DNA from: Lewinellaceae bacterium
GTDB taxonomy: Bacteria > Bacteroidota > Bacteroidia > Chitinophagales > Saprospiraceae
Assembly: GCA_020636135.1 (NCBI GenBank)
Contig: JACJYK010000001.1
Location: forward strand, 413,501-477,500
Reading direction: 5' to 3'
Length of the DNA stretch: 64,000 bases
Every line of letters begins with the position of its first letter. The first letter of the stretch is position 1. A program made the translations under genes and the position numbers. Under the pieces are notes generated by a model. It worked only from the letters and a program-made list of their open reading frames with translations. It searched no databases and was not told the DNA's origin. Positions 14,436 to 23,736 of this stretch are shown here, one piece after another.

Positions 14436-16211
14436 ATGTACAGAACACATACCTGTGGCGAACTACGCATCGCTGATGTTGGAAAAGAGGTGACCCTGGC
14501 CGGCTGGGTGCAGGCGGGCAGAGACTTCGGAGGGATGACCTTTGTGGATGTCCGGGATCGTTATGGCATCACGCAGATCGTCTTCAATATGGAAGACAAT
14601 GCCGCGCTATGCGAACAAGCCCGTAAGCTGGGCCGCGAATTCGTCATTCAGGTGACCGGCAAGGTGCGTGAACGGAGCGCCAAAAATCCAAACCGGGCTA
14701 CCGGGGACATCGAGATCGAAGTAGCCGCACTCAACCTGCTGAACCCAAGTAAGGTGCCTCCCTTTACCATTGAAGACGACACCGATGGGGGTGACGACCT
14801 CCGGATGAAATACCGCTACCTTGACCTGCGCCGTACCCCGGTACAGCAAAACATCATCTTTCGCGCCCGGATGGGGCTGGAGACCCGGAAGTATTTGTCC
14901 GGCCAGGGCTTCCTGGAGATTGAGACGCCATTCCTGATCAAGAGTACCCCGGAAGGAGCACGTGACTTTGTGGTGCCAAGCCGCTTAAACCCCAACCAGT
15001 TTTATGCGCTGCCCCAGTCGCCGCAAACCTTCAAGCAGATCCTGATGGTGGCCGGCTTCGATCGTTATTTTCAGATCGTAAAATGTTTCCGTGATGAGGA
15101 TCTGCGTGCCGACCGCCAGCCAGAGTTCACCCAGATCGACTGCGAGATGGCTTTCGTCACCCGCGAAGACATCCTGAACACCTTTGAAGGCCTGACCAAA
15201 CATCTGTACCGCGAAGTCCTCGGTATCGAACTCAATACTTTCCCGCGCATGTCGTACGACGATGCGATTGCCAGGTATGGATCCGACAAACCGGACACCC
15301 GCTTCGGGATGGAGTTCGTGGAGCTCAATGAGCTGGCACAAAACCAGGGATTCCCCGTCTTCGACAGCGCAGAGCTGGTGGTGGGCATTTGTGCTCCGGG
15401 TATCGCTGACACCTATTCGAACAAAGACATCAATGCCCTGACCGACTGGGTTAAACGTCCCCAGGTCGGAGCCAAGGGCCTGGTCTACATCAAATACCAG
15501 AGTGATGGTACCATCAAATCCAGCATTGGAAAATTTTATACCGACGAACAACTGCATGCCTGGGGTGAACGCTTTGGGGCCAGGCCAGGTGACCTGGTGC
15601 TGATCCTGGCCGGAGAAGCGGAAAAAACCCGTTCACAACTGGGTGCCCTTCGCCTGGAGATGGGCGAGCGCCTGGGACTGCGGGACCCGAAAAAGGTGAA
15701 TCCGCTCTGGGTAGTCGATTTTCCATTGCTCGAATGGGACGAAGATGCGCAACGTTTCTTTGCCATGCACCATCCGTTCACCTCGCCTAAAAAAGATGAC
15801 ATCGAGCGCATGCAGAATGGCGATTTTGCCACCTTGAAAGCCTTGCGGGCAGATGCCTATGACCTGGTTCTCAACGGTGTAGAGATCGGCGGAGGGTCGA
15901 TCCGTATCCACAACCGGAACCTGCAGAGTAAAAACTTTGACCTGCTCGGATTTACCAAAGAAGAAGCGGAAGCTCAATTTGGGTTCCTGCTGGGGGCTTT
16001 CGAATACGGAGCTCCTCCTCACGGTGGGATAGCATTTGGTTTTGACCGGTTGTGTGCCGTGATGAACGGGCAGAATTCCATCCGCGACTTTATCGCTTTC
16101 CCAAAAAACAACATGGGGCGCGATATGATGATCGAAGCGCCGTCACCGATCGATCAGAAGCAGCTTGATGAACTGGCATTGCAGTTGAAGCGTAACAACC
16201 TTTCCCAGTAG
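14436..16211 (+). CDS. aspS: Aspartyl-tRNA synthetase
   Basis: This is a class IIb synthetase charging tRNA-Asp. The 591-residue product is the bacterial-type length. The N-terminal OB-fold anticodon-binding domain covers about 1-110 (GWVQAGRDFGGMTFVDVRDRYG). The catalytic core carries motif 2 (CFRDEDLRADRQPEFTQID) and motif 3 (PHGGIAFGFDRL). The GAD insertion domain lies between (about 290-400), as in bacterial AspRS. The start at the ATG at 14436 gives the standard MYRTHTCGELR N-terminus. Its upstream region carries the 18-bp repeats. Confidence 0.98.
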   Translation: MYRTHTCGELRIADVGKEVTLAGWVQAGRDFGGMTFVDVRDRYGITQIVFNMEDNAALCEQARKLGREFVIQVTGKVRERSAKNPNRATGDIEIEVAALNLLNPSKVPPFTIEDDTDGGDDLRMKYRYLDLRRTPVQQNIIFRARMGLETRKYLSGQGFLEIETPFLIKSTPEGARDFVVPSRLNPNQFYALPQSPQTFKQILMVAGFDRYFQIVKCFRDEDLRADRQPEFTQIDCEMAFVTREDILNTFEGLTKHLYREVLGIELNTFPRMSYDDAIARYGSDKPDTRFGMEFVELNELAQNQGFPVFDSAELVVGICAPGIADTYSNKDINALTDWVKRPQVGAKGLVYIKYQSDGTIKSSIGKFYTDEQLHAWGERFGARPGDLVLILAGEAEKTRSQLGALRLEMGERLGLRDPKKVNPLWVVDFPLLEWDEDAQRFFAMHHPFTSPKKDDIERMQNGDFATLKALRADAYDLVLNGVEIGGGSIRIHNRNLQSKNFDLLGFTKEEAEAQFGFLLGAFEYGAPPHGGIAFGFDRLCAVMNGQNSIRDFIAFPKNNMGRDMMIEAPSPIDQKQLDELALQLKRNNLSQ

Positions 16212-16348
16212 GAGCGGCAGAAACTGTACCGGGTAGGGCAATTAAAATCGTACCGGACACGTTTTGGTTTGGTAGCAAGCATCATTTATATTAAGATTAG
16301 TTATTATATTTGATCTTGGTTACGCATTTTCCCTGAACACATCTTCCT

Positions 16349-16379
16349 ATTGTAAAAATCGCGGTAACCATTAATTTTG
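16349..16379 (+). promoter_or_regulatory. Predicted Bacteroidota-type promoter
   Basis: ATTG (16349-16352), a 19-base spacer and TAATTTTG (16372-16379) match the Bacteroidota -33/-7 pattern, with a predicted start near 16386 and a leader of only about a dozen bases before the ATG at 16399. A second TATATTTG at 16305-16312 is a possible upstream alternative. Confidence 0.5.
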
Positions 16380-16398
16380 CGCCGCTTTTTAAACCACA

Positions 16399-16782
16399 AT
16401 GAATATGAAGAAGTGGAAATGGGCCACTTGGGCATTGAGCTTTTTAGTTATTTCTTTATTGGTATTGGCATTCACGCCAGTTCCACAGGCAGCACCGGAC
16501 AACTGTTACGATGTGACCGGAGTTGTGGAGAAAGTTTACGTACCTTGTTGTGGTGACGTAGCCATAGCAATAAAAGGTGACGATCATCTGCACTACATCA
16601 ATCGTGGATTGGATCAGGGAATCGATGTAACTCAGTGGGAGCAGCTCCTGCCGGGAAAAGTAGTAACCCTGAAGGTCATCCGCCGCCACTGGACACCCCT
16701 GGATCCGACATTCCACCAGCGCTCTATCGCGGCCGTATCGTTGGATAACCAGACCATTTATAACCACATTCAAAGCAAATAG
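16399..16782 (+). CDS. Small exported protein of unknown function
   Basis: The product is 127 residues with a clear N-terminal signal/anchor segment (residues about 8-27, WATWALSFLVISLLVLAF). I do not recognise a family. The mature part has four visible features: one cysteine near DNCYDV, a Cys-Cys pair in YVPCCGDVAI, a His-rich patch (GDDHLHYINRG) and a C-terminal beta-rich stretch (KVVTLKVIRRHWTPLDP). The overall pattern resembles a small OB-like or beta-barrel domain, but that is only an impression. It is followed after 33 bases by the NlpC/P60-like gene, so the two may be cotranscribed. Confidence 0.6.
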   Translation: MNMKKWKWATWALSFLVISLLVLAFTPVPQAAPDNCYDVTGVVEKVYVPCCGDVAIAIKGDDHLHYINRGLDQGIDVTQWEQLLPGKVVTLKVIRRHWTPLDPTFHQRSIAAVSLDNQTIYNHIQSK

Positions 16783-16815
16783 TCGTAAAACATACTTCAC
16801 CATTTTAATATCAGG

Positions 16816-17391
16816 ATGCTCATAACTTCATTTATCTGGTCGGTTTTTTTGCTGGCCACACTCCCCGGAGACTATTCCTGTAAGAAAAACCTCGACACGT
16901 GGGTGCCGGAAATTGCCCATCGCCTTAGCCGTGATTCCATCTGGTACGATGCTCGTAAGGGCAGCGACTGTTCTGGGATGATGCACCGGCTATTTGACAG
17001 CCTGGAGCAAAGGTGTTCGAACTTTGATCTGCCCGGGAGGTCCTACCGGGACAGCAAAGGATTGGCCGCATATTACGCCAAAAGCAAAGCATTGGAAATT
17101 GTCAGCGATCCGCTGAAATCGGCTAAACAGATCCGCACCGGAATGCTCCTCTTTTTTAGTTATAAGCCCTCAGCCAAGGGAGATAAAATTCCTGAGGGTA
17201 TCTGTCATGTAGGAATGGTAACTGGCATTCAGGAGGGTCCCGATGGGAACCGGGTGAGCGGAATTGAATTATTTCATGGCCACAGACCCGGAACGGTAGC
17301 AAGCATTTCCACTTTACGGAATGCCGGCAAATCATCCCAGGCTTACCGCAACGGGGCTCAATATTGGGTGGCTTATGCCGCCATCGACTAG
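16816..17391 (+). CDS. Putative NlpC/P60-like cysteine peptidase, exported
   Basis: The product is a 191-residue protein with a hydrophobic N-terminus (residues 3-17). It shows the core of the NlpC/P60 fold: Cys52 in GSDCSGMM as nucleophile, His131 in CHVGMVTGI as base, and a polar third position around His154/His156 in LFHGHRPG. RTGMLLFF (107-114) corresponds to the strand ahead of the catalytic histidine. Members of this superfamily cleave D-Glu/meso-DAP bonds in peptidoglycan peptides, so a periplasmic role in wall turnover is plausible. It ends close to the convergent desaturase gene (15 bases). Confidence 0.68.
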   Translation: MLITSFIWSVFLLATLPGDYSCKKNLDTWVPEIAHRLSRDSIWYDARKGSDCSGMMHRLFDSLEQRCSNFDLPGRSYRDSKGLAAYYAKSKALEIVSDPLKSAKQIRTGMLLFFSYKPSAKGDKIPEGICHVGMVTGIQEGPDGNRVSGIELFHGHRPGTVASISTLRNAGKSSQAYRNGAQYWVAYAAID

Positions 17392-17406
17392 ATTTTTGTA
17401 GCAGGA

Positions 17407-18222
17407 CTAATTCCGGTAGCTGTCTTTATCGATCGGTACCTTGAGCAGATCACCCAGATGATTTTCTCTTTTATCAAAGACATCCAGTCCATAGACGATC
17501 TCATTCGCCGGGATGAAGGCATAGGTGCCGAACAGGCGGTCCCAGATGGAAAAAATATTTCCGTAGTTGGTGTCGGTCAGAGGTTGCTTATAATGGTGGT
17601 GAACCCGGTGCATGGCAGGAGTCACCAGAACCAACCGCAGGATACGGTCGATGGATTCAGGTATCCGGATATTGGCATGATTGAACTGAGAACTAAATGC
17701 CGATATGCTTTGATAGATCATCACCAGCCACATCGGTGCCCCGGTTGCCAGCACGGCGAGAACAGTAAAGGTAGCCCGGAAGACCGATTCTCCCGGATGA
17801 TGGCGCAAAGCCGTCGTAGTGTCCACTTTGGTGTCTGAATGGTGGATGACATGGAACTTCCACATCCAGGGCACCTGGTGCTCAATCCAATGGATCAGGT
17901 AGGCGCTGATGAGGTCCATGCTAAGCAGGGCCATTACGATGCGGACGCCGAGGGGCCAGTTGCTGACCCATTGAAATAATCCAAATCGGTGGGCCACCGA
18001 CCAATCACTACCTTTAACGATCAGGAAGGCAAATCCCAGGTTGATGATCAGCGTCGTTAGTGTAAAGAAGAGATTCACACCGGCATGCCGGTATTTGTTG
18101 TACAGGATGCGGCTGATCGGGATGACTCCTTCCATTATCCAGAAAAACAATAATCCGGAGACCAGAATGATCGTCCGGTGCGAGGAAGGAATGGTGCTGA
18201 AGTAGTTGATGATTGATTCCAT
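17407..18222 (-). CDS. Sterol desaturase / fatty acid hydroxylase superfamily protein
   Basis: The 271-residue integral membrane protein has several hydrophobic segments (about 18-35, 46-68, 90-110, 145-170). It carries the histidine clusters that bind a di-iron centre: HWIEHQ and FHVIHHSD, then LRHHP, and HRVHHHYK near residue 210-217. The C-terminal NYGNIFSIWDRLFGTY is a family hallmark. Substrates of this superfamily are sterols, carotenoids or fatty acyl chains; lipid modification in the membrane is the best guess. It stands alone between convergent and divergent neighbours. Confidence 0.9.
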   Translation of the reverse strand: MESIINYFSTIPSSHRTIILVSGLLFFWIMEGVIPISRILYNKYRHAGVNLFFTLTTLIINLGFAFLIVKGSDWSVAHRFGLFQWVSNWPLGVRIVMALLSMDLISAYLIHWIEHQVPWMWKFHVIHHSDTKVDTTTALRHHPGESVFRATFTVLAVLATGAPMWLVMIYQSISAFSSQFNHANIRIPESIDRILRLVLVTPAMHRVHHHYKQPLTDTNYGNIFSIWDRLFGTYAFIPANEIVYGLDVFDKRENHLGDLLKVPIDKDSYRN

Positions 18223-18372
18223 AAGTCCTGACTTGGAATCAAGTTAGGATAAAAAATCCATTCCGGGCGGGTCATTCTTCCGATCAATGGTTACTCAGGA
18301 AGCGGTGACTCGTCCTAAATATGTTCGTTTTATTAATTCATTAGTTTTGTAATTTGACATAAATTTTACCCC

Positions 18373-18804
18373 ATGCGTTTTTTGAAGAAGTGGAGTCTAT
18401 TTTCTTGCTTACTGGGTCTGACATTTTGCAAGGCTGTTCCTTTTGCTCCGAATCAGTATGAAGGTGATATGCTGCGATTTGGTAAAGGTGGAGGTATCAC
18501 GGGTAGTGTTACTGAATTTGTCCTAAGCGATAAAGGTGTCCTTTACCGGGGCGAAGGCATGATGGACAGGACCTTCACCAAGGTCAAGTCATTACCCAGG
18601 GGGATTTTTAGCCAGATGGTCACGAATTACCAGGTATTGGGATTGGGCGAACTGGAAATCAATCAGCCTGGCGATCTGTATTTTTTTCTGGAATACCAGC
18701 ATGAGGGAAAGACCCAGCGACTGGTATGGGGAGATACCCGCTATGATCCACCAAAGAATCTGCAATTGTTTTATAAAATATTGGTTGAACAAACTAAAGA
18801 ATGA
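18373..18804 (+). CDS. Small putative lipoprotein of unknown function
   Basis: The product is 143 residues with a short N-terminal hydrophobic stretch ending in a cysteine (LLGLTFCKAV), consistent with a lipoprotein signal though the box is weak. The rest is beta-rich (ITGSVTEFVLSDKGVLYRGEG, then LYFFLEYQHEG, then LVWGDTRYDPP) with no family I recognise. Its stop codon overlaps the start of the M4 protease gene by four bases (ATGA), so the two are probably translated together; a chaperone or inhibitor role is a guess from position only. Confidence 0.65.
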   Translation: MRFLKKWSLFSCLLGLTFCKAVPFAPNQYEGDMLRFGKGGGITGSVTEFVLSDKGVLYRGEGMMDRTFTKVKSLPRGIFSQMVTNYQVLGLGELEINQPGDLYFFLEYQHEGKTQRLVWGDTRYDPPKNLQLFYKILVEQTKE

Positions 18805-21800
18805 TGCACATGAATCACCATCGTTACATTCTGATCTGCCTTTTGGCAGGTGCCTGGGTTGCCGGTTTGGCCCAGGATAAATTTCATCGGCCCATCTACC
18901 ACACCGGACAGCCGGTACCGGCTCTGCAGCCGATCAGGAAGACCTGGAAAGATCCAGGCCAGGTGCGGGCTTTGCCACAGTTTCAGCCGGCAACCCTGTT
19001 CTGGCAGAATGACTACCAGATCCTATCTGCTCAATACGATAAAACCTCGCTCTTTATCGAAGCGAAAGATCAACTTTCCGGTAAGCGCAATCGCCCCGAC
19101 GCGAAAGACGCACTGCAACTGCTCAGCGCGGTAGGCCTGCAGGTACCTTTCAGTGAAATAGCTACCGAAGCCGATGACCTGGGTTGGCGACACACCCATT
19201 TCCAGCAAATGTATGCCGGCTATCCGGTCTATGGCGGAGAGGTGATCATCCACCAATCCAACCAGGGGATGGTACGCATCCTCGGTCAGGTAAAAAGGGC
19301 GAAGTCTGCTGCCGGAGCCGCCACTTTTTTAGGGCCCAAATTGAATGCTGAAGCTGCAATCAAGCAGGGGTTTCAGGATGTCGGCAGGTACACGGAAGTG
19401 CTGGATCAGCTGCCCGAAATTCCCGGGTTACCCAAAGTGGAACGCCAGACCGCTAACCTGGTGGTATGGATGGAAGGAGAGCAGCCAAAGTTGGCCTGGC
19501 ACCTGCAGATCGTGCCCAATTGGTACGGATCCTGGGATTATTTCATTGATGCCAATACCGGCGAGGTACTGGAAAGTCACACCAACCGTTGTACCCTTAA
19601 CCACGAGTTGAATCATTCAGGTAACCACAGTCATTATGCAGCCCCGGAAGGAGACCCGCTGGACGGAGCGACCAAAGGCACGGGTAAAGACCTGGCGGGT
19701 GTGACCAGGGAAGTGAATGGTTATCAGGAAAATGGAACCTTCTACATGGTGGATGCCAGTCGTCCCATGTTTTCGACGATTGGAACTGATACCGAGCAAC
19801 CGGAAGGCGTGATCTGGACATTCAATGCCCAAAACTCCAATCCGAATAAGAACTTCAATGCCGTAACGGTGACTTCTGCCACCAACACCTGGAGCGATGC
19901 CAAAGCGGTGTCTGCACACTACAACGGTAGTGTGGCTTATGAGTATTTCCGGCAGACCTTTGGCCGCAATTCGATCAATGGCCTGGGTGGAAATATTGTT
20001 TCCTTCATCAACGTGGTCGATGACGATAATTCTCAAATGGACAATGCCTTCTGGAACAATACCGCCATGTTTTACGGCAACGGTAAGGATGCCTTTAAAC
20101 CATTGGCTCAGGGGCTTGATGTAGCCGGTCATGAGATGAGCCATGGGGTGATTCAGAACTCTGCCGGACTGGATTATGTCAATGAATCGGGAGCGATGAA
20201 TGAATCGTTTGCAGATGTTTTCGGCGTACTGATCGATCGTGACGACTGGACCATTGGTGAAGACGTCGTGTTAACGTCGGTTTTTAAATCCGGAGCTTTG
20301 CGTAACATGCAGGATCCGCACAATGGAGGCAGCAAATTAGGCGATAATGGATGGCAGCCGGCTCATTATTCAGAACGTTATACCGGCTCGCAGGATAATG
20401 GTGGTGTACACATCAACAGTGGTATACCCAATTTTGCATTTTATAAGATCGCTTCCAAAATCGGTAAAGAAACCGCCGAACAAATTTATTACCGTGCCCT
20501 GACCAAATACCTGACCCGCAGTTCGAATTTTGTTGACCTGCGCAATGCTGTGTTGGCATCTGCGACCGATATCCAGGGTTCCAACAGTGCTTCTATCGCG
20601 ATCATCAATACAGCATTTGATGAAGTTGGTATCGGTTCGACCGGTGGATCGGAGAAACCAACCGACGTCGGTGAAAACACCGGAGAAGAGTATGTTGTAA
20701 TCGTCAGCAATGAAGATGGTAATTTATACCTGGCGACTACCGCTGGTGAGATCATCTCCGATGCCTTGTCGGACAACCCTCCTTTGAGCCGGCCGAGTAT
20801 GACGGATGACGGAACCGTATTGGTCTATGTATCCCAGGATAATATCATGCGTTACATCAGCTTTGACTGGCAACAAGGACAATATGGTTCAGATGTGCTC
20901 GACGATCAGGTGCCCTGGCGGAACGTCGTTATTTCTAAAGATGGCAACCGGCTCGCTGCATTGACCAAAGAAGAGGATAACCTTATCTACGTGTATGATT
21001 TCAATTTGCAGCAGTTCCCGGCATTTGAGCTGACCAATCCGACCTATACAGAGGGGATTTCGACCGGCGACGTGCTGCGTGCCGACGCCATGGAATTTGA
21101 CTTTACAGGAGAATACCTGGTTTACGATTGTGAAAGCCAGCTGAAAAATGCCAACGGTGCTGACGTGACCTATTGGGATATTGGATTTCTGCATGTTTTT
21201 GATGTGGCCAGCAACCAGTTTGCCGAAGGCTCTATCCAGAAGCTTTTTGCCGGATTGCCGCCGAATACCAGTGTGGGCAACCCAACCTTCTCGAAGAACT
21301 CACCCTATATCATTGCCTTTGAGCTGATTGATGAATCCAATGCCGAGCCGACTATTTATTTGCTGGGCGGTAACCTGGAAACGGGACAGGTGGACACCAT
21401 TCTGGAGAATAATACCCTCAGTTATCCGAACTTCAGTACGGCGGATGACCGGCTGCTGGTTAATACGGATGTGACTGAATTATTCATCTTCACCCGGACC
21501 GATCTCTATCAGGTGCCTCTGGCGTCCGATAAAATCAGCCTGGGAGGTAACCCTTCGGAATTTTTGCAAAATGCACAGTGGGGATATTGGTTTGCTACCG
21601 GCAGCCGGGTGCTGACTAAAATCGTCAAGGAACTGGCTCCTTCCTATGCGCTGAAAGCGTACCCCAATCCGGTTACGGACCGGGTTTTGGTTAGCCTGGA
21701 GCTTGAAAAATCTGCGGAGGTAAATTATCAGTTGTTCAACCTGTACGGCCAGCAAATAGCCACCTGGCGTGAATTGGAATCGCCGGGAAAAGTTCAGCGA

Positions 21801-21893
21801 TCATTGCAACTGCCTGAACTTGCTGCCGGAACCTACGTGTTGCGGGTGAATGTAAATGGCCAGCAGGGCATCGTTAAGCTGACGAGGTTCTGA
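18801..21893 (+). CDS. M4 (thermolysin-like) metalloprotease with beta-propeller and T9SS type A tail
   Basis: This is a 1030-residue secreted zinc endopeptidase. It has a signal peptide (cleavage near AGLAQ, about 25), an FTP/PepSY-like propeptide (about 75-250), and the thermolysin-like catalytic domain (about 300-620). Zinc ligands are His444 and His448 in HEMSH, with the downstream Glu in GAMNESFADVFG; the proton donor region is GGVHINSGIPN. Between residues about 630 and 940 lies an unusual WD/TolB-like propeller segment with repeats (GTVLVYVSQDN, NRLAALTKEEDN, GEYLVYDCES). The last 85 residues start ALKAYPNPVTDRV and form a T9SS type A sorting domain. It is coupled to the upstream lipoprotein gene and followed by a strong terminator. 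It is likely a cell-surface or released protease. Confidence 0.95.
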   Translation: MMHMNHHRYILICLLAGAWVAGLAQDKFHRPIYHTGQPVPALQPIRKTWKDPGQVRALPQFQPATLFWQNDYQILSAQYDKTSLFIEAKDQLSGKRNRPDAKDALQLLSAVGLQVPFSEIATEADDLGWRHTHFQQMYAGYPVYGGEVIIHQSNQGMVRILGQVKRAKSAAGAATFLGPKLNAEAAIKQGFQDVGRYTEVLDQLPEIPGLPKVERQTANLVVWMEGEQPKLAWHLQIVPNWYGSWDYFIDANTGEVLESHTNRCTLNHELNHSGNHSHYAAPEGDPLDGATKGTGKDLAGVTREVNGYQENGTFYMVDASRPMFSTIGTDTEQPEGVIWTFNAQNSNPNKNFNAVTVTSATNTWSDAKAVSAHYNGSVAYEYFRQTFGRNSINGLGGNIVSFINVVDDDNSQMDNAFWNNTAMFYGNGKDAFKPLAQGLDVAGHEMSHGVIQNSAGLDYVNESGAMNESFADVFGVLIDRDDWTIGEDVVLTSVFKSGALRNMQDPHNGGSKLGDNGWQPAHYSERYTGSQDNGGVHINSGIPNFAFYKIASKIGKETAEQIYYRALTKYLTRSSNFVDLRNAVLASATDIQGSNSASIAIINTAFDEVGIGSTGGSEKPTDVGENTGEEYVVIVSNEDGNLYLATTAGEIISDALSDNPPLSRPSMTDDGTVLVYVSQDNIMRYISFDWQQGQYGSDVLDDQVPWRNVVISKDGNRLAALTKEEDNLIYVYDFNLQQFPAFELTNPTYTEGISTGDVLRADAMEFDFTGEYLVYDCESQLKNANGADVTYWDIGFLHVFDVASNQFAEGSIQKLFAGLPPNTSVGNPTFSKNSPYIIAFELIDESNAEPTIYLLGGNLETGQVDTILENNTLSYPNFSTADDRLLVNTDVTELFIFTRTDLYQVPLASDKISLGGNPSEFLQNAQWGYWFATGSRVLTKIVKELAPSYALKAYPNPVTDRVLVSLELEKSAEVNYQLFNLYGQQIATWRELESPGKVQRSLQLPELAAGTYVLRVNVNGQQGIVKLTRF

Positions 21894-21918
21894 TTTGTGG
21901 TAATTAAAAGTATAATTG

Positions 21919-21952
21919 TGCCCTGTCAGGATCCTGGCAGGGCATTTTTTTT
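21919..21952 (+). terminator. Rho-independent terminator after the M4 protease gene
   Basis: A hairpin with arms TGCCCTGTCAGG and CCTGGCAGGGCA is followed by an 8-T run, 26 bases after the protease stop. It also separates this unit from the convergent DUF2891 gene. Confidence 0.93.
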
Positions 21953-21973
21953 GACTTTATTGGTAAATAGTTC

Positions 21974-23083
21974 TTACTCCCGCTCGCGCTCACTTAATGC
22001 ATACAATGCAAAGGTGCCCAGCCAGTGTTCTCCGGCGTAGTCGCCATCGGTAATGTTTGCCAGGCTGGTAGCCAGGTGCTCATCGGCCAGTGCTCTCAAT
22101 TCGGCCGAGCGTGCCGGCAGTTTTCTGGCCAGGATGTAGAGACACCACGCACGGCTGAAATTGAGACCATCCAGGTGTACAAGTTTGCCGTCGGAGCGAT
22201 CACTGACCCGGGCCGGCGTTAAACTGCCAAGATCGGGCAGGAAAGCAGAAAACCAGGTCTGAAAGGACCGTTCCGGCAAAACCTCAGCCATAAGCGCGGC
22301 TTCTTCCAGGCAGGGAGAAAGGAAATCGAACCCGCCGGGTTCCCAGCTGACTGGACAGTTTTGGTCCTGTTCAAAAAAGTACTTCGCGCGTCGCTCGATG
22401 GCATGTTGCAGGCTGGTGTCACCAACCGTCAGGGCATAATCCAGAGCCATGGTCAGCCCAAAAGCGGTATTGGGATGTTCGCCTGTCCTGACCGGGTACA
22501 GTAATTTTGGTAAAAATTCTTTATACCGGCTTACCATCAGGTCTGTCAGAGGCTGCAAATGCCTCAGCCAACGCTTGCCTTGTGGATCATCCCAGGTTTT
22601 GAGTTCTTCGGTCAGCTTGAGTAACCAGGCCCACCCATAGGTGCGTTCATAGCTGGAATTGTTCTTGTCCTCAAAGAACCTGACTTCTGCATCGATATTA
22701 GCCTCGGTGAGGTTTTGATTCAGCCGGTTTCGGATTTCCTGTGCATCCGGCATATCCGGAAATTTTTTCAGTAAGCGTACCAATGACCAGTGCCCGTGTA
22801 CCGCAGAATGCCAGTCAAAACAGCCATAAAAAGCAGGATGCTGTTCGCGCGGGCCCTGGATATAACTCGAATCACCCATGGTATTACCTGGCTTATTCGG
22901 GTATTCCTGACCAATGCATTTCAGGGGTAGCTGACTCAGGCGCTCTGCTTGTTCAGATGTAAGATTCAACATAGGATTGGGTGGGGGCAACGGTTTGGTT
23001 TCAGTCGCTTTGGGTGGCTCCGGATGAACACAATTGGATAATAGGAGGACCAGGAGCAACCCTGTACTGCATATCTTTTTCAT
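21974..23083 (-). CDS. DUF2891-family lipoprotein
   Basis: The 369-residue protein has a lipoprotein signal (LLVLLLSNCVHPE, Cys18). The mature part matches my memory of the DUF2891 family: LPLKCIGQEYPNKPG, HPAFYGCFDWHSAVHGHW near 83-100, ERTYGWAWLLKL near 145-156, and GEHPNTAFGL near 198-207. The alpha-helical, His- and Trp-rich pattern suggests an (alpha/alpha) toroid as in glycan-processing enzymes, but the activity is unknown. It is convergent with the protease gene and has no obvious operon partner. Confidence 0.82.
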   Translation of the reverse strand: MKKICSTGLLLVLLLSNCVHPEPPKATETKPLPPPNPMLNLTSEQAERLSQLPLKCIGQEYPNKPGNTMGDSSYIQGPREQHPAFYGCFDWHSAVHGHWSLVRLLKKFPDMPDAQEIRNRLNQNLTEANIDAEVRFFEDKNNSSYERTYGWAWLLKLTEELKTWDDPQGKRWLRHLQPLTDLMVSRYKEFLPKLLYPVRTGEHPNTAFGLTMALDYALTVGDTSLQHAIERRAKYFFEQDQNCPVSWEPGGFDFLSPCLEEAALMAEVLPERSFQTWFSAFLPDLGSLTPARVSDRSDGKLVHLDGLNFSRAWCLYILARKLPARSAELRALADEHLATSLANITDGDYAGEHWLGTFALYALSERERE

Positions 23084-23160
23084 TCCGCCAATTTAAAAAA
23101 GAGGCTGGTATTATCATGTTGGAATTTCCCTCTTCTGTTGTTTCGGCTTACATCTTGTGC

Positions 23161-23736
23161 CTAAATGGGAGCCCAAACCTTGCCAACATCTGAAAATGGA
23201 ATGCAACCCTGATAACTACCCGGGATCTGGTCGATTTTAAATACTTCTTTGCATGCGATCTCAGAAGTACAAAAACTGAATACGATCATCTGGTAGACCA
23301 TTTGGAAATTATTTGGCGCACCGGATTGTTTGGCTGCATCGGCAAGCGTCTGGACGACTTTTTCGCGATCAGGGCTGGACAGGGATGTGAACTTTTTACC
23401 GAACTGCTTGTCGCTTTCTGCATCAACTTGTGCCAACCCATCCAGGAACCGCTGTTTTTCTTCGTCGGATACGATCAGATTCAGCGTATCGTCGATGGTT
23501 TGGGTTACCTGCGCATCGGTGGCACCAGGCGTTTTCGTTTTCGGTACGATGGTTTCCGCCAGTTCCGCAAGCAGGTTGGCCTGATCCATGTTCAGGGCTG
23601 CTGGTGTCCAGTCACCCAGAACGGAGGGAGTGGATTGATTACACCCGGATACCAGGGAGGCTATGCTGCCTGCCGACAAGACACCCGCCAATATCCAACC
23701 GGATTGTTGCAATGCTTCTCTTCTTGACAGGCTCAT
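23161..23736 (-). CDS. Gluconate 2-dehydrogenase subunit 3-like protein
   Basis: The 191-residue protein has a twin-arginine-type N-terminus (LSRREALQQSGWILAGVL) and a Cys in SGCNQ. The body matches the small subunit of membrane-associated GMC dehydrogenases: LAELAETIVPKTKTPGATDA near 54-73 and FCTSEIACKEVFK near 155-168. Such subunits help export and stabilise the flavin subunit. It overlaps the GMC oxidoreductase stop by four bases (23733-23736), reading downstream of it on the same strand. Confidence 0.9.
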   Translation of the reverse strand: MSLSRREALQQSGWILAGVLSAGSIASLVSGCNQSTPSVLGDWTPAALNMDQANLLAELAETIVPKTKTPGATDAQVTQTIDDTLNLIVSDEEKQRFLDGLAQVDAESDKQFGKKFTSLSSPDREKVVQTLADAAKQSGAPNNFQMVYQMIVFSFCTSEIACKEVFKIDQIPGSYQGCIPFSDVGKVWAPI

